Source: CAWCXF01 sp963799455
GTDB lineage: Bacteria; Pseudomonadota; Alphaproteobacteria; Rhodobacterales; Rhodobacteraceae
NCBI GenBank assembly: GCA_963799455.1
Contig: CAWCXF010000008.1
Span: 1,798,001-1,862,000 of the forward strand
Length of the DNA: 64,000 nt
Reading direction: 5' to 3'
A program made the position numbers and the translations under genes. Positions 9,850-19,372 of this stretch are shown one piece after another. The notes beneath the pieces were generated by a model that was not told the DNA's origin, searched no databases, and saw only the letters and a program-made list of their open reading frames with translations. Within the stretch, counting starts at the first letter, position 1, and every line of letters begins with the position of its first letter.

Positions 9850-12800
9850 TCATGCGTTCACCCGCTCGCCTCGGGGGTCGTAGAACGCCGTGTCGGTCAC
9901 GCGCGCGCGGCGCACGCCGCCCGGCATCGGCACGTGGACAGTCTCGCCGATGCGCCCCCGCCCGCCCGCGATCAGCGCCATGGCGATGGGACGGCCCAGC
10001 GCCTCGCTGCGGTAGGAGGAGGTGACGTGGCCGAGCATCGTCATGGGGATCGGCTCGCTCGGGTCGGCCACGACCTGCGCGCCCTCGACGAGCGGCGCGT
10101 CGCCCTCGGGCATCAGCCCCACGAGCTGCTTGCGGCCCGGCGCCGCGAGGTCGGGGCGCGCGAGCGCGCGCATCCCCACGAAGTCGGGCTTCGCCTTGCC
10201 CACGGCCCAGGAGAGGCCGGCGTCGTCGGGCGTCACGGTGCCGTCGGTGTCCTGGCCGACGATGATGTAGCCCTTCTCGGCGCGCATCACGTGCATCGCC
10301 TCGGTGCCGTAGGGCGTGACGCCGTGAGGCGCGCCCGCCTCCAACAGCGCCTCCCACAGCCGCAGGCCGTGGCGGGCCGGCACGTTGACCTCGAAGCCGA
10401 GCTCGCCGGTGAAGCTGATGCGGAAGAGCCGCGCGGGGATCGCCCGCGACGGTCGCGCGCGCGACCGACATGTGGGGGAAGGCCGCGGCCGAGAGGTCGA
10501 GCCCCTCCACGAGCGGCGCCAGCGCGTCTCGCGCGCGCGGGCCGTTCAGCGCGACCGTGGCCCACTGCTCGGTGGTGGAGGTGAGCCAGACGCGCAGGTC
10601 CGGCCACTCGGTCTGGAGGTAGTCCTCCATCGTCGAGAGCACGCGCGCCGCACCCCCCGTCGTGGTGGTGACGTGGAAGAGGCCGTCGGCGAGCCGCCCG
10701 ATCACCCCGTCGTCGCGGATGAAGCCGTCGTCGCCCAGCAGGAGCCCGTAGCGGCAGCGGCCGGGCGCGAGCTTGGTCCAGGGGTTGGTGTAGAGGCGGT
10801 TCATGAACTCGACCGCGTCGGGCCCCGCGACCTCGATCTTGCCCAGGGTCGAGGCGTCGAAGATCCCGAGCGAGGCGCGCGTCGCGCGGCACTCGCGGGC
10901 GACGGCCGCGTCCATGTCCTCGCCCGCCCGCGGGAAGTGGCGCGCGCGGCGCCACTGGGCGACGGGCTCGAAGACGGCGCCGTGCGCTTCGGCCCAGGCG
11001 TCGATGGGGGTCTTGCGGACGGCCTCGAAGTGCCCGCCGCGGTGGTGGCCCGCGAAGGCGCCGAAGGTGGTGGGCGTGTAGGGCGGGCGGAAGGTGGTCA
11101 GCCCGACCTCGGGCGGCGCGAGGCCCAGCGCGTCGGCGGCGATGAGCAGGCCGCCCATGTTCGACAGCTTCCCCTGGTCGGTCGCCATGCCGTTGGTGGT
11201 GTAGCGCTTGACGTGCTCGATCGAGCGGAACCCCTCGCGCACGGCGAGCCGGATGTCCTTGGCCGTCACGTCGTTCTGGAAGTCCACGAAGGCCTTGGCG
11301 GTCGCGGGGTCGCGGTCGGTCGGCAGCTCGGGGGAGCGGCCCGCGCCGGCGCTCCGGTCGGTGTCGGCGCTCGGCCCGCGCTCCGGCCCGCGCTCCGGCC
11401 GGTGTCGGCGCTCCGGCCGGTGCCGGCGCTCCGGTCGGTGTCGGCGGTCGGATCGGCGGCGGGGCGGTCGGGCCCGACGGCGAGGTGGGACGGGGCAGCG
11501 GGGCCGTCCTCGGCCGCGGCACGGGCCTCGGAGGGCTCGCCTTTGGCGGTCGCGGACCCGGCCGTGGCGGGCGCGGGGGCGCCCTCGGTCCGGGCAGGGG
11601 CGACGGGGCGCTCTTGCGCGGCGGGCGCACCGGCACCAGCGGGCGCAGCGGCACCAGCGGGCACACCGGCACCAGCGGGCGCAGCGGCCCCGGACGCGCC
11701 GTCGGGGTCGTCCGCGCGCCGGACGCGAGCCATGAGGGCCTCGCGCCCGGCAGAGCCCCGTCCGGCCCCGGTCGCCTCGGCCCCGGCGGTGGCCCCGGCC
11801 TCGGCGCCGTCGGCGAGCGCGGCCTGGATGCCCCACAGCCCGCGCCCGGCGCCCGCGACGCGGCAGGCCTCGGCGGTGAAGCCGGGCAGGAAGGCGCGGC
11901 GCTCGTCGTCCCAGCGAAGCGTGCCCTTGGTGTGCGAGAACAGCGACACGTCGGGCGTCCAGCCGCCCGACATCAGGAGGCAGTCGCAGGGGATCGTCCG
12001 CGCGGCGCCGACGCGGTCGCCCTCCACGGGGTTCACGCGGACCGAGCGCACCCGCAGGCGGCCCCGCGTGCCGGTGACGGTGTGCGAGAGGTGGACGGGG
12101 ATGCCGCGCGCCTCGGCCTCGGCCCGCAGCGCGGGCGCCACCTCGGCGCGGGTGTCCACGACGGCCTCGACCCGCGTGCCGGCGTCCGCGAGGTCGAAGG
12201 CCGCGTGCCAGGCGTCGTCGTGGGAGGTGACGACGACGGCGCGCTCGCCCACCCGCACGCCGTGGCGGTGGAGGTAGGTCCGGGCGGCGTCGCTGAGCAT
12301 CACGCCGGGGCGGTCGTTGCCGTCGAAGACGAGCGGGCGCTCGATCGCGCCCTGCGCCAGCACCACGCGGGCGGCGCGGACCTTCCACATCCGCTCGCGC
12401 GGCACGCCGGGGGGCGGCTCGGCCAGGTGGTCGGTCAGCCGCTCGCAGAGCGCTACCATGTTCTGGTGGTAGTAGCCGATCGCCGTGGTGCGCGTCATCA
12501 GCCGCGCGCCGAGGGAGCGCAGCTCGGCGAGCGTCGCGTCGAGCCAGTCCCAGGCCGGGGCGCCCTCGATCCGCGCGGCAGGCTCGGAGAGGAGCGCGCC
12601 GCCCATCTCGGCGCCCTCGTCCACGAGCGTGACGCTCGCGCCCGCGCGCGCCGCCTCGCGCGCGGCCATCAGGCCGGCGGGGCCCGCGCCGACGACCAGC
12701 ACGCCCGCGTGCGCGAAGCGCGAGGCGTAGCGGTCGGGGTCGGGCTCGGTGGGCGCCACGCCGAGGCCCGCGGCGCGCCGGATGACGGGCTCGTAGACGC

Positions 12801-13215
12801 GGTCCCAGAAGCTGCGCGGCCACATGAAGGTCTTGTAGTAGAAGCCCGCCGAGAAGAGCCGCCCGAAGGCGTCGTTGACCGCGCCCGCGTCGAGGCGCAG
12901 CGAGGGCCAGCGGTTCTGGCTCGTCGTCTCCAGCCCCTCCCAGACCTCCTGCACCGTGGCCCGCGTGTTGGGCTCGGCGCGCCCCGACCCCCGCGAGGTG
13001 CCGATGAGCGCGTTGGGCTCCTCCGATCCGGCGGTGACCGGCCCGCGCGGGCGGTGATACTTGAAGGAGCGCCCCATCAGGTGGACGCCGTTCGCCAGCA
13101 GCGCCGAGGCCACGGTGTCGCCCTCCAGCCCCTCGTAGCGGCGCCCGTCGAAGGTGAAGCTCACGGGCCGGCCATGGCGCACCCGGCCGCGGCCCTCGAC
13201 GCGGTGGCGGCTCAT
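9850..13215 (-). CDS. soxA: Sarcosine oxidase alpha subunit SoxA, interrupted by two frameshifts
   Basis: Large subunit: an N-terminal 2Fe-2S-like region (FDGRRYEGLEGDTVASALL), a dinucleotide-binding domain (GVLVVGAGPAGLMAAREAA) and a C-terminal GcvT-like aminomethyl domain where folate accepts the methyl carbon. The reading must change frame twice: once in the tandem-repeat linker around 11330-11480, and once at about 10438-10446 next to a GATC, after which VPARHGLRLWEALLEAG runs to the stop. All three segments align to one protein of about 1120 residues, longer than the usual roughly 1000 because of an Ala/Pro/Arg-rich linker of well over 100 residues. I treat it as one gene with probable sequencing errors. 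A real pseudogene is possible. The start overlaps the soxD stop (ATGA). Confidence 0.85.
11340..11455. repeat. 18-base tandem repeat inside soxA linker
   Basis: Imperfect copies of CTCCGGTCGGTGTCGGCG run through this stretch and encode a DRSAGTGRSADTGRSAG-like peptide. One of the two soxA frameshifts must lie in or next to it, as expected for slippage or misassembly in a repeat. Confidence 0.7.
11621..11690. repeat. Second 18-base tandem repeat inside soxA
   Basis: About four imperfect copies of CGGCACCAGCGGGCGCAG, encoding a Gly-Ala-Pro-Ala-rich tract in the soxA linker. The unit is a multiple of three and keeps the frame. Confidence 0.7.
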
Positions 13216-13544
13216 CTCGCGCCCTCCGGGCTCGGTCGGCCGGACGCGGGCGTGTCCCCCAGCGAGGCCGGGTCCGGGGGCGGGGCACCGACCTCGTAGG
13301 TGGCGAGGAACCGGTCGCTCACCGTGTCGCGCACCGCGTTGAAGAAGCGCGCGCAGCCGTGGACGTGGCGCCACCGCTCGTAGTGGGGCCCGCGCGCGTT
13401 GGTGCGGATGTAGAGGAAGTCGCGCCACTCCTCGTCGGTCGCGGCGGAGGGGTCCATGGGGCGGACGACATGCGCCTGGCCGGCGTAGGTGAACTCCAGC
13501 TCCGGGAGCGTTTCGTCGCAATAGGGGCAGTGGATCAGGAGCAT
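13212..13544 (-). CDS. soxD: Sarcosine oxidase delta subunit SoxD
   Basis: 110 residues beginning MLLIHCPYCDETLPELEF. The N-terminal CPYC pair is half of the zinc site of the delta subunit. The FLYIRTNARGPHYERWRHVHGCARFFNAVRDT block is diagnostic of the family. The start follows soxB by 11 bases; the stop overlaps the soxA ATG. Confidence 0.93.
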   Translation of the reverse strand: MLLIHCPYCDETLPELEFTYAGQAHVVRPMDPSAATDEEWRDFLYIRTNARGPHYERWRHVHGCARFFNAVRDTVSDRFLATYEVGAPPPDPASLGDTPASGRPSPEGAR

Positions 13545-13555
13545 CGCAAACCCCC

Positions 13556-14809
13556 CTAGTGCGCGACGGCCGCGGCGGCGGCCTCGTCGATCAGCCGACC
13601 GGTGCGGAAGCGGTCGAGGGTGAAGGGCGCGTTGATCGGGTGGGGCTCGCCCTTGGCCACGGTCCAGGCGAGCGTGTGCGCGGCGCCCGGCGTCGCCTTG
13701 AACCCGCCGGTGCCCCAGCCGCAGTTGACGTAAAGGCCGGGCACGGGCGTGAGGCCCAGGATCGCCGAGCGGTCGGGCGTCACGTCCACCACGCCGCCCC
13801 ACATCCTGAGCATCCGCATCCGGGTGAAGACGGGGAAGATCTCGCAGATCGCCGCGACCGCGTGCTCGATCAGCGGCAGGCCGCCCCTCTGCGAGTAGCT
13901 GGTGTACTGGTCCGTCCCCGAGCCGATCACCAGCTCGCCCTTGTCGGACTGGCTGATGTAGGCGTGGACCGTGTTCGACATCACCACGCAGGGGAAGCAG
14001 GGCTTGACGGGCTCGCTCACGAGCGCCTGGAGCGGGAAGCTCTCCAAGGGCATCCGCACGCCGGCGCTCTGCATCACCACGCTCGTGTGCCCGGCGGCCG
14101 AGACGGCGACCTTCTTGGCGCGGATGAAGCCCTTCGCCGTGTCCACCCCCTCGACGGCGCCGCCCGGACCCCGCCGGATGGCGATGACGGGGCAGTTCTG
14201 GACGATGTCCACGCCGCGGGCGGCCGCGGCCCGCGCGTAGCCCCAGGCCACCGCGTCGTGGCGCGCGGTGCCCGCGCGCTCCTGCATCGCGGCGCCGAGC
14301 ACCGGGTAGCGGGCTTGGGCCGAGACGTTGAGCGGCGGGCAGCGGTCCTTGGCCTCCTCGGCCGTCAGCCAGCGGTTGTCCACGCCGTTGAGGCGGTTCG
14401 AGTGGATGTGGCGCTGGAAGCTTTGCACGTCGTGGACGGTGTGCGCGAGCATCATCACGCCGCGGCGCGAGAACATGACGTTGTAGTTGAGCTCCTGGGA
14501 GAGCCCCTCCCAGAGGTCGAGCGAATGGTCGTAGAGCCGCGCGCTCTCGTCGTAGAGGTAGTTCGAGCGGATGATGGTGGTGTTGCGCCCGGTGTTGCCG
14601 CCCCCGAGCCAGCCCTTGTCGATCACCGCCACGTCGGTGATCCCATGCTCCTTGGCGAGGTAGTAGGCCGCGCCCAGCCCGTGCCCGCCCGCGCCCACGA
14701 TCACCACGTCGTACTCGCGCTTGGGCTGCGCGTCGGGCCACTGCTCGCGCCAGCCCTGATGGCCATTCAGCGCGTTCTTGACCAAGGCGAAGGCGGAGAA
14801 GCGGGTCAT
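13556..14809 (-). CDS. soxB: Sarcosine oxidase beta subunit SoxB
   Basis: Catalytic flavoprotein of heterotetrameric sarcosine oxidase (sarcosine + H2O + O2 to glycine, formaldehyde equivalent and H2O2), 417 residues. The FAD motif is VVIVGAGGHGLGAAYYLA (residues 34-51). GNTGRNTTIIRSNYLYDES carries the region of the covalent FMN histidine in the family, and NCGWGTGGFKATPG forms the C-terminal FAD contact. The start MTRFSAFALVKNAL is preceded by GGGAGACC. First gene of soxBDAG. No serine hydroxymethyltransferase follows in the window. Confidence 0.95.
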   Translation of the reverse strand: MTRFSAFALVKNALNGHQGWREQWPDAQPKREYDVVIVGAGGHGLGAAYYLAKEHGITDVAVIDKGWLGGGNTGRNTTIIRSNYLYDESARLYDHSLDLWEGLSQELNYNVMFSRRGVMMLAHTVHDVQSFQRHIHSNRLNGVDNRWLTAEEAKDRCPPLNVSAQARYPVLGAAMQERAGTARHDAVAWGYARAAAARGVDIVQNCPVIAIRRGPGGAVEGVDTAKGFIRAKKVAVSAAGHTSVVMQSAGVRMPLESFPLQALVSEPVKPCFPCVVMSNTVHAYISQSDKGELVIGSGTDQYTSYSQRGGLPLIEHAVAAICEIFPVFTRMRMLRMWGGVVDVTPDRSAILGLTPVPGLYVNCGWGTGGFKATPGAAHTLAWTVAKGEPHPINAPFTLDRFRTGRLIDEAAAAAVAH

Positions 14810-14863
14810 CGGCGGTCTCCCGGCGGGGCGCGCCGGCGGACGCGCGTCCGATCGCGTCTCCTT

Positions 14864-14875
14864 AACGGATCCGTT
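14864..14875. promoter_or_regulatory. 12-bp perfect palindrome in the soxB-regulator divergent spacer
   Basis: AACGGATCCGTT is a perfect dyad, 55 bases upstream of the soxB start and 71 bases upstream of the divergent regulator start. It is the least GC-rich part of the spacer, so a promoter/operator is plausible. Whether the neighbouring regulator binds it is unknown. Confidence 0.35.
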
Positions 14876-14945
14876 CGGCCGTGAGTGGACGAATGCGACG
14901 CAGGGGTGGTAGATCCGCGACGAGGCCGCTGCGAGGACCGCGCCG

Positions 14946-15953
14946 ATGACCACCCCCGAGCCCCACGCCCGCCTGCGCGTCGGCTTCGTGCTGGCGCCGC
15001 GCTTCACGCTCTCGGCCTTCGCCAACTTCGTGGACGTGCTGCGGCTCGCGGCGGACGAGGGCGACCGCTCGCGCCGCGTCCTGTGCGACTGGACGGTGCT
15101 CTCGCCCGACGGGGCGGCGGTGGCCTCCTCCTGCGGCGTGAAGGTCGCGCCCGACGAGCGGCCGGGCGACCCGGAGCGGTTCGACTACGTGGCCGTGGTC
15201 GGCGGGCTCGTGGACGAGATCGAGCGGCTCGACCCCGCCCATCTGGCGTTCCTGCACCGCGCGGCCGACCTCGGCGTGCCGCTGATCGGGCTGTGCACGG
15301 GGGCCTTCGTGCTGCACCGGATGGGGCTGATGGAGGGGCGGCGGACCTGCGTGAGCTGGTTCCACCACGAGGACTTCCTGGAGCGGTTCGAGGGGCTCCA
15401 GCCGGTCTCGGACCGCATCTTCGTGGTCGATCGAGGGCGGCTGACCTGCTCGGGCGGGGTGGGCTCGGCGCATCTCGCGGCCTGGCTGGTGGACCGCCAC
15501 GTCGGGCGCGCCGCGGCGCGCAAGAGCCTCGCCATCATGATCATCGACGAGGCCGCCGAGCCCGACCACGCCCAGCCCGGCGCTCCGCTGGAGACGAGCA
15601 CGCGCGACCCCTTGGTGCGCCGTGCGCTGATGGCGATGCAGCAGAGCCTCGACGCGCCCCTCTCGGTGGAGGCGCTGGCCGGGCGCCTCGGCGTGGGCCG
15701 CCGCCGCCTGGAGCGGCGCTTCCGAGAGGCGCTGGGCACGACGCCGGCGCGGGCGGGCCGGGCCGTCCGGCTGGCGCAGGCGCGCCATCTGCTCGCGGGC
15801 GGCGGCCGCTCGGTGGCCGAGATCGCGGCCGAGACGGGCTTCTGCGACGCCTCGCACCTGACCCGCGCCTTCCGCGCGGCCGAGGGCGCGACGCCCGAGG
15901 CCTGGCGCCGCGCGCGCGCCTCCTCGCCTTCCCGCGCGGTCCCGGCCGGGTAG
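14946..15953 (+). CDS. GlxA-family AraC-type transcriptional regulator (GbdR/SouR-like)
   Basis: 335 residues. Residues 10-190 form a DJ-1/PfpI-like amidotransferase domain (VGFVLAPRFTLSAFANFVDVLR, LIGLCTGAFVLHRMGLM), and residues 215-325 an AraC helix-turn-helix pair (PLSVEALAGRLGVGRRRLERRF; SVAEIAAETGFCDASHLTRAF). This architecture is that of GbdR and SouR, which activate glycine betaine and sarcosine catabolism; divergence from soxBDAG supports such a role here. The assignment to one of those two is not possible from sequence alone. Confidence 0.88.
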   Translation: MTTPEPHARLRVGFVLAPRFTLSAFANFVDVLRLAADEGDRSRRVLCDWTVLSPDGAAVASSCGVKVAPDERPGDPERFDYVAVVGGLVDEIERLDPAHLAFLHRAADLGVPLIGLCTGAFVLHRMGLMEGRRTCVSWFHHEDFLERFEGLQPVSDRIFVVDRGRLTCSGGVGSAHLAAWLVDRHVGRAAARKSLAIMIIDEAAEPDHAQPGAPLETSTRDPLVRRALMAMQQSLDAPLSVEALAGRLGVGRRRLERRFREALGTTPARAGRAVRLAQARHLLAGGGRSVAEIAAETGFCDASHLTRAFRAAEGATPEAWRRARASSPSRAVPAG

Positions 15954-16115
15954 CGGGGAGCGCGTCCGCGCCTCGCGGGGGCGGCCTCCTGAGCCTGCTC
16001 CAGCTCGACCCCGCGCAGGTCCGCTCCTCGCCGCGGGCGGGCTGCTCAGGGCGCCGTTCGGCCTCCGCTCGCCGGCCGCACGAGACGCGGCGCCGGCGCC
16101 CGGCCCGTCGCCGTC

Positions 16116-17843
16116 TCAGGAGGCGCGGGTGGGGTCGGTCATCGGGTCGGCCATCTCGCGGGCGCTGGGCTGGGGGGAGGGCGTCGCCGCGGAGGGGGAG
16201 CCGGGATGGCGCTCGATCATGCGGCGGACCCTGGGGGTTCCGTCGCCGAGGCGCAGCGCCCGGATGCGGTCGAGGTTGTCGGCGTCGGCCTTGGTGCGCC
16301 GCTGGGTGTCGCGCACGTAGTCGAGCCAGGTCGGCATGTGGAAGCGCTCGATCCACAGCTCGGGCTCGCCGAGGTCGCGCAGGAGCGTCCAGCGGCGCGC
16401 GCCGTCGCGGCGGCAGATGCGGCGGCGCTCGGCCATGGCGTCGAGGAAGGCGGGCACGTTCGCCTCGGCCACGCGGTGCTCGACGGTGACGACGATGGGG
16501 CCCGAGCGCTGCTCGACGGGCAGGGCGGTCTCGGGCTCGCGCCAGCGGTCGAGGGGGGCGAGGTCCACGTCCTCGATCTGGCCGAGCGGCAGCACGAGCC
16601 CGAGCCCGACGCTCGCCCCGAGCAGCGCGCCCGCGGCGAGGAGCGCGGGGCCGATGCCCTGGGCCTCGGCCGCCAGCCCGAAGGCCCACGCGCCGAGCGC
16701 CATGCCGCCGAAGGTCGCCATCTGATAGAGGGCCAGCGCGCGCGCCACGACCCAGCGCGGCGTGGACATCTGCACCGAGACGTTGAAGGTCGAGAGCGCC
16801 AGCACCCACCCCGCGCCCGCCGTCATCAGCGCCGGGACGGTGAGCGCCGCCGAGCCGCTTGCGCCCGTCGCCGCCGCGCCCGCGGCCATCGCCAGCGAGG
16901 CCGCGCGCACGATCGCCTCGGTGGAGAGCCTGCGCCGGAGCCACCCGCTCGACAGCGCGCCGCCGACCGCGCCCAGGCCGAACGAGCCCAGCAGCAGGCC
17001 GTAGGTCAGCGGCCCGCCGGTCACGAGGTCGCGCGCCACCAGCGGCATCAGCGCGGGCACCGCCGAGGCGCCCGCGCCGAACACCGCGCCGCGCAGCAGC
17101 ACGGTCCCGATCCGCGGCGACATCGCCACGTAGCGCAGCCCGTCGGCCATCGCCAGGTGGATGCGCTCGCGCGGCAGCGCGCGCGGCCGGACCTCGGGCC
17201 GCCAGCGCCACAGCACCACGATCAGGGCGAGGTAGCTCACGGCGTTCGTGGCGAAGGCCCCCGCCGCCCCCGCCGCGGCCACGATCGCGCCGCCGATCGC
17301 GGGGCCGACGGAGCGGGCGATGTTGAAGCCCATCGAGTTGAGCGCCACCGCGTCCGGCAGGGCCGCGCGGGGCACCATGTCGCCGACCGAGGCCTGCCAG
17401 GCGGGGTTGTTGAAGGCGGTGCCGCAGCCGATGGCGAAGGTGAAGCCCAGGAGCAGCCACGGCGTCAGCACCCCCGCCCAGGCGCACAGCGCCAGCAGGG
17501 CGGAGACGGCGAGCATGAAGCCCTGCGCGCCGAGCATGACCGCGCGGCGGTCGAGGTTGTCGGCCACGGCGCCGGCCACGAGCGAGAACAGCATGATCGG
17601 CAGCGCCGTCGAGGCCTGCACCAGCGCCACCTGCCGCTCGGAGGTCGAGATCTGCGTCATCAGCCAGGATGCGCCCACCGCCTGCACCAACGCCCCGAAG
17701 TTGGAGCTCATGGAGGCGAGCCAGATCGCGCGGAAGATCGGCACGCTGAACGCGGAGGCCGTCGCGCCGGCCGGCGCCGCGGCGGGCGGCGTCGGGGCCG
17801 ATCCCGCGCCGGAGGGGGGCGCGCTGGAGGGGGTCGTGCTCAC
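16116..17843 (-). CDS. MFS transporter (enterobactin-exporter type) with C-terminal extra domain
   Basis: 575 residues, starting MSTTPSSAPPSG. Residues 30-430 contain about 12 hydrophobic helices of the MFS_3 group (GCGTAFNNPAWQASVGDMVP, NIARSVGPAIGGA). Residues 445-550 are soluble and resemble an antibiotic-biosynthesis-monooxygenase-like ferredoxin fold (IVVTVEHRVAEANVPAFLDAM, WIERFHMPTWLDYVRDTQRR), a fusion often seen in this MFS group. The substrate is unknown. Flanked by gene-poor spacers. Confidence 0.85.
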   Translation of the reverse strand: MSTTPSSAPPSGAGSAPTPPAAAPAGATASAFSVPIFRAIWLASMSSNFGALVQAVGASWLMTQISTSERQVALVQASTALPIMLFSLVAGAVADNLDRRAVMLGAQGFMLAVSALLALCAWAGVLTPWLLLGFTFAIGCGTAFNNPAWQASVGDMVPRAALPDAVALNSMGFNIARSVGPAIGGAIVAAAGAAGAFATNAVSYLALIVVLWRWRPEVRPRALPRERIHLAMADGLRYVAMSPRIGTVLLRGAVFGAGASAVPALMPLVARDLVTGGPLTYGLLLGSFGLGAVGGALSSGWLRRRLSTEAIVRAASLAMAAGAAATGASGSAALTVPALMTAGAGWVLALSTFNVSVQMSTPRWVVARALALYQMATFGGMALGAWAFGLAAEAQGIGPALLAAGALLGASVGLGLVLPLGQIEDVDLAPLDRWREPETALPVEQRSGPIVVTVEHRVAEANVPAFLDAMAERRRICRRDGARRWTLLRDLGEPELWIERFHMPTWLDYVRDTQRRTKADADNLDRIRALRLGDGTPRVRRMIERHPGSPSAATPSPQPSAREMADPMTDPTRAS

Positions 17844-18379
17844 GGGGCCGGACTACGCCGAGCCGGGGCGGACGCCAAGACGGCGAAGGCCGCGACGCGC
17901 GCTCGATCGGCGGCCGTGGCGAGGCGCCGCGATCCCGCCGCGGCGGACCCTCGCCCCGCCGGGCGCGCGCGCCGAGCCGCCCGGGCCGTCTTCGCCATCG
18001 ACAAGCCATGCGAAGGCGGTGTCAACTCGCCGCGGACCTTGGGGGGGCGCTCCGGGCGCTTCGGCTCCCGGCGATGCGGGTGAGCGCGCCGACCCCGGGG
18101 GGCGGACCGGCAAGCGTCGCGGGCCGGCGGGGAGGGGCGGGACGATGGGCGAGGTCTCGGGGGGCGGGGAGGCGGCGCGCGGCACGGCCATGCCGTCCGG
18201 CGCGGCGACGCCCTTGCCCCGGCATCGCCTTCCCGTGGTCGCGCCGAGGCCGCGCATGGCCGCCCGCGGCGCCTGCGAGAGGGTCGGCCACGGGCCGCGG
18301 ATCCGCCGGCCGGCGCGCGGGGCCGGCATCGTCTCGCCGGGGCGCCCGCGCCCGGCCGTCTGAGCGCAGGATCCCGCCC
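17844..18379. other. Gene-free spacer between the MFS gene and the hydroxy-acid operon
   Basis: About 535 bases that must hold both divergent promoters. Open frames here are low-complexity Arg/Pro/Ala sequence without a domain. The only slightly AT-richer spot is near 17995-18015. Confidence 0.55.
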
Positions 18380-19348
18380 ATGCCCAAGATCCTCGTCCTC
18401 GACCCGATCGACCCCGCGGGGCTCGCCCTGCTGCGCGGGCGCGCGGAGGTCGATCTGGTGCACCTGCCCGAGCCCACCGAGCAGGCGATCGCGCGCGAGA
18501 TCGCCGACGCCTGGGCGCTGGTGCTGCGCGCGCGCCGGCTCGCGCCCGAGCAGTGGCGCGCGGCCCGCGCGCTCGCGCTGGTCTCGCGCCACGGCGTCGG
18601 CTGCGACAACGTCCCGCTGGGCGACCTCCGAGCGGCCGGGGTGACGGTGGCGATCACGGCGGACGCCAACGCGCCCTCGGTGGCCGAGCACACGCTGATG
18701 CTGATGCTCGCCACCGCGAGGCGCGCGCGGGCCCAGGACGCGGCCGTGCGCGAGGGCCGATGGACCCTGCGCGAGGCCGAGAGGGCGGGGGATCTGCTCG
18801 GCGCGACGCTCCTGATCGTCGGGCTGGGCCGGATCGGGCGCGAGGTTGCGGCCCGCGCCAGCGCCTTCGGGATGCGCATCCTCGGCCACGACCCGCTGCT
18901 CGACCCCTCCGAGCGGATCCCCGGCGTCGAGCGTGCCCCCGACCTCGACGCTGGGCTCGCCGAGGCCGACGTCGTCACGCTGCACCTGCCCGCCGCCCCC
19001 GGGACGCGCGGGCTCTTCGACGCACGGCGCCTCGCGCGCTTCAAGGCGGGCTCCATCCTGATCAACGCCGCGCGCGGCGGGATCGTGGACGAGTCGGCCC
19101 TCTTCGACGCCCTCGACGCAGGCCCGCTCGCCGGCGCGGGCCTCGACGTCTTCGCCGAGGAGCCGGCCCCCGCCGATCATCCGCTTCTCGCGCGCGCGGA
19201 TGTTCTGCTGTCGCCCCACAGCGCCGCGCTGTCGCGGCAGGGCGCGCGGCGGATGGCCGAGCACGCGGCGCGCAACGTGCTCGACTTCCTGGACGGCCGG
19301 CTCGATCCGCGCATGATCGCGGCCGAGCCCGGCGGCCGCCGGGCCTGA
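18380..19348 (+). CDS. D-2-hydroxyacid dehydrogenase (NAD-dependent)
   Basis: 322 residues, of the phosphoglycerate/hydroxypyruvate-reductase family. The NAD motif is IVGLGRIGREVAARASAFGM (near residue 140). Catalytic Arg lies in NAARGGIVDE, Glu in DVFAEEPAPADHPL, and His in LLSPHSAALS. Start MPKILVLDPID; a longer open frame upstream is spurious. First gene of a three-gene plus-strand operon; the aldolase and Ldh partners point to C2-C4 hydroxy or oxo acids as substrate. The exact substrate is not predictable. Confidence 0.88.
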   Translation: MPKILVLDPIDPAGLALLRGRAEVDLVHLPEPTEQAIAREIADAWALVLRARRLAPEQWRAARALALVSRHGVGCDNVPLGDLRAAGVTVAITADANAPSVAEHTLMLMLATARRARAQDAAVREGRWTLREAERAGDLLGATLLIVGLGRIGREVAARASAFGMRILGHDPLLDPSERIPGVERAPDLDAGLAEADVVTLHLPAAPGTRGLFDARRLARFKAGSILINAARGGIVDESALFDALDAGPLAGAGLDVFAEEPAPADHPLLARADVLLSPHSAALSRQGARRMAEHAARNVLDFLDGRLDPRMIAAEPGGRRA

Positions 19349-19372
19349 TCCCCGACCCCGAGAGGACCGCCG

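Noticed and set aside
9850..13215. Treating the soxA fragments as three separate genes
   Set aside because: Fragments are collinear with a single SoxA and lack start signals of their own.
17844..18379. Possible gene in the spacer before the hydroxy-acid operon
   Set aside because: Open frames exist but the translations are low-complexity Arg/Pro/Ala runs with no domain or good start site.
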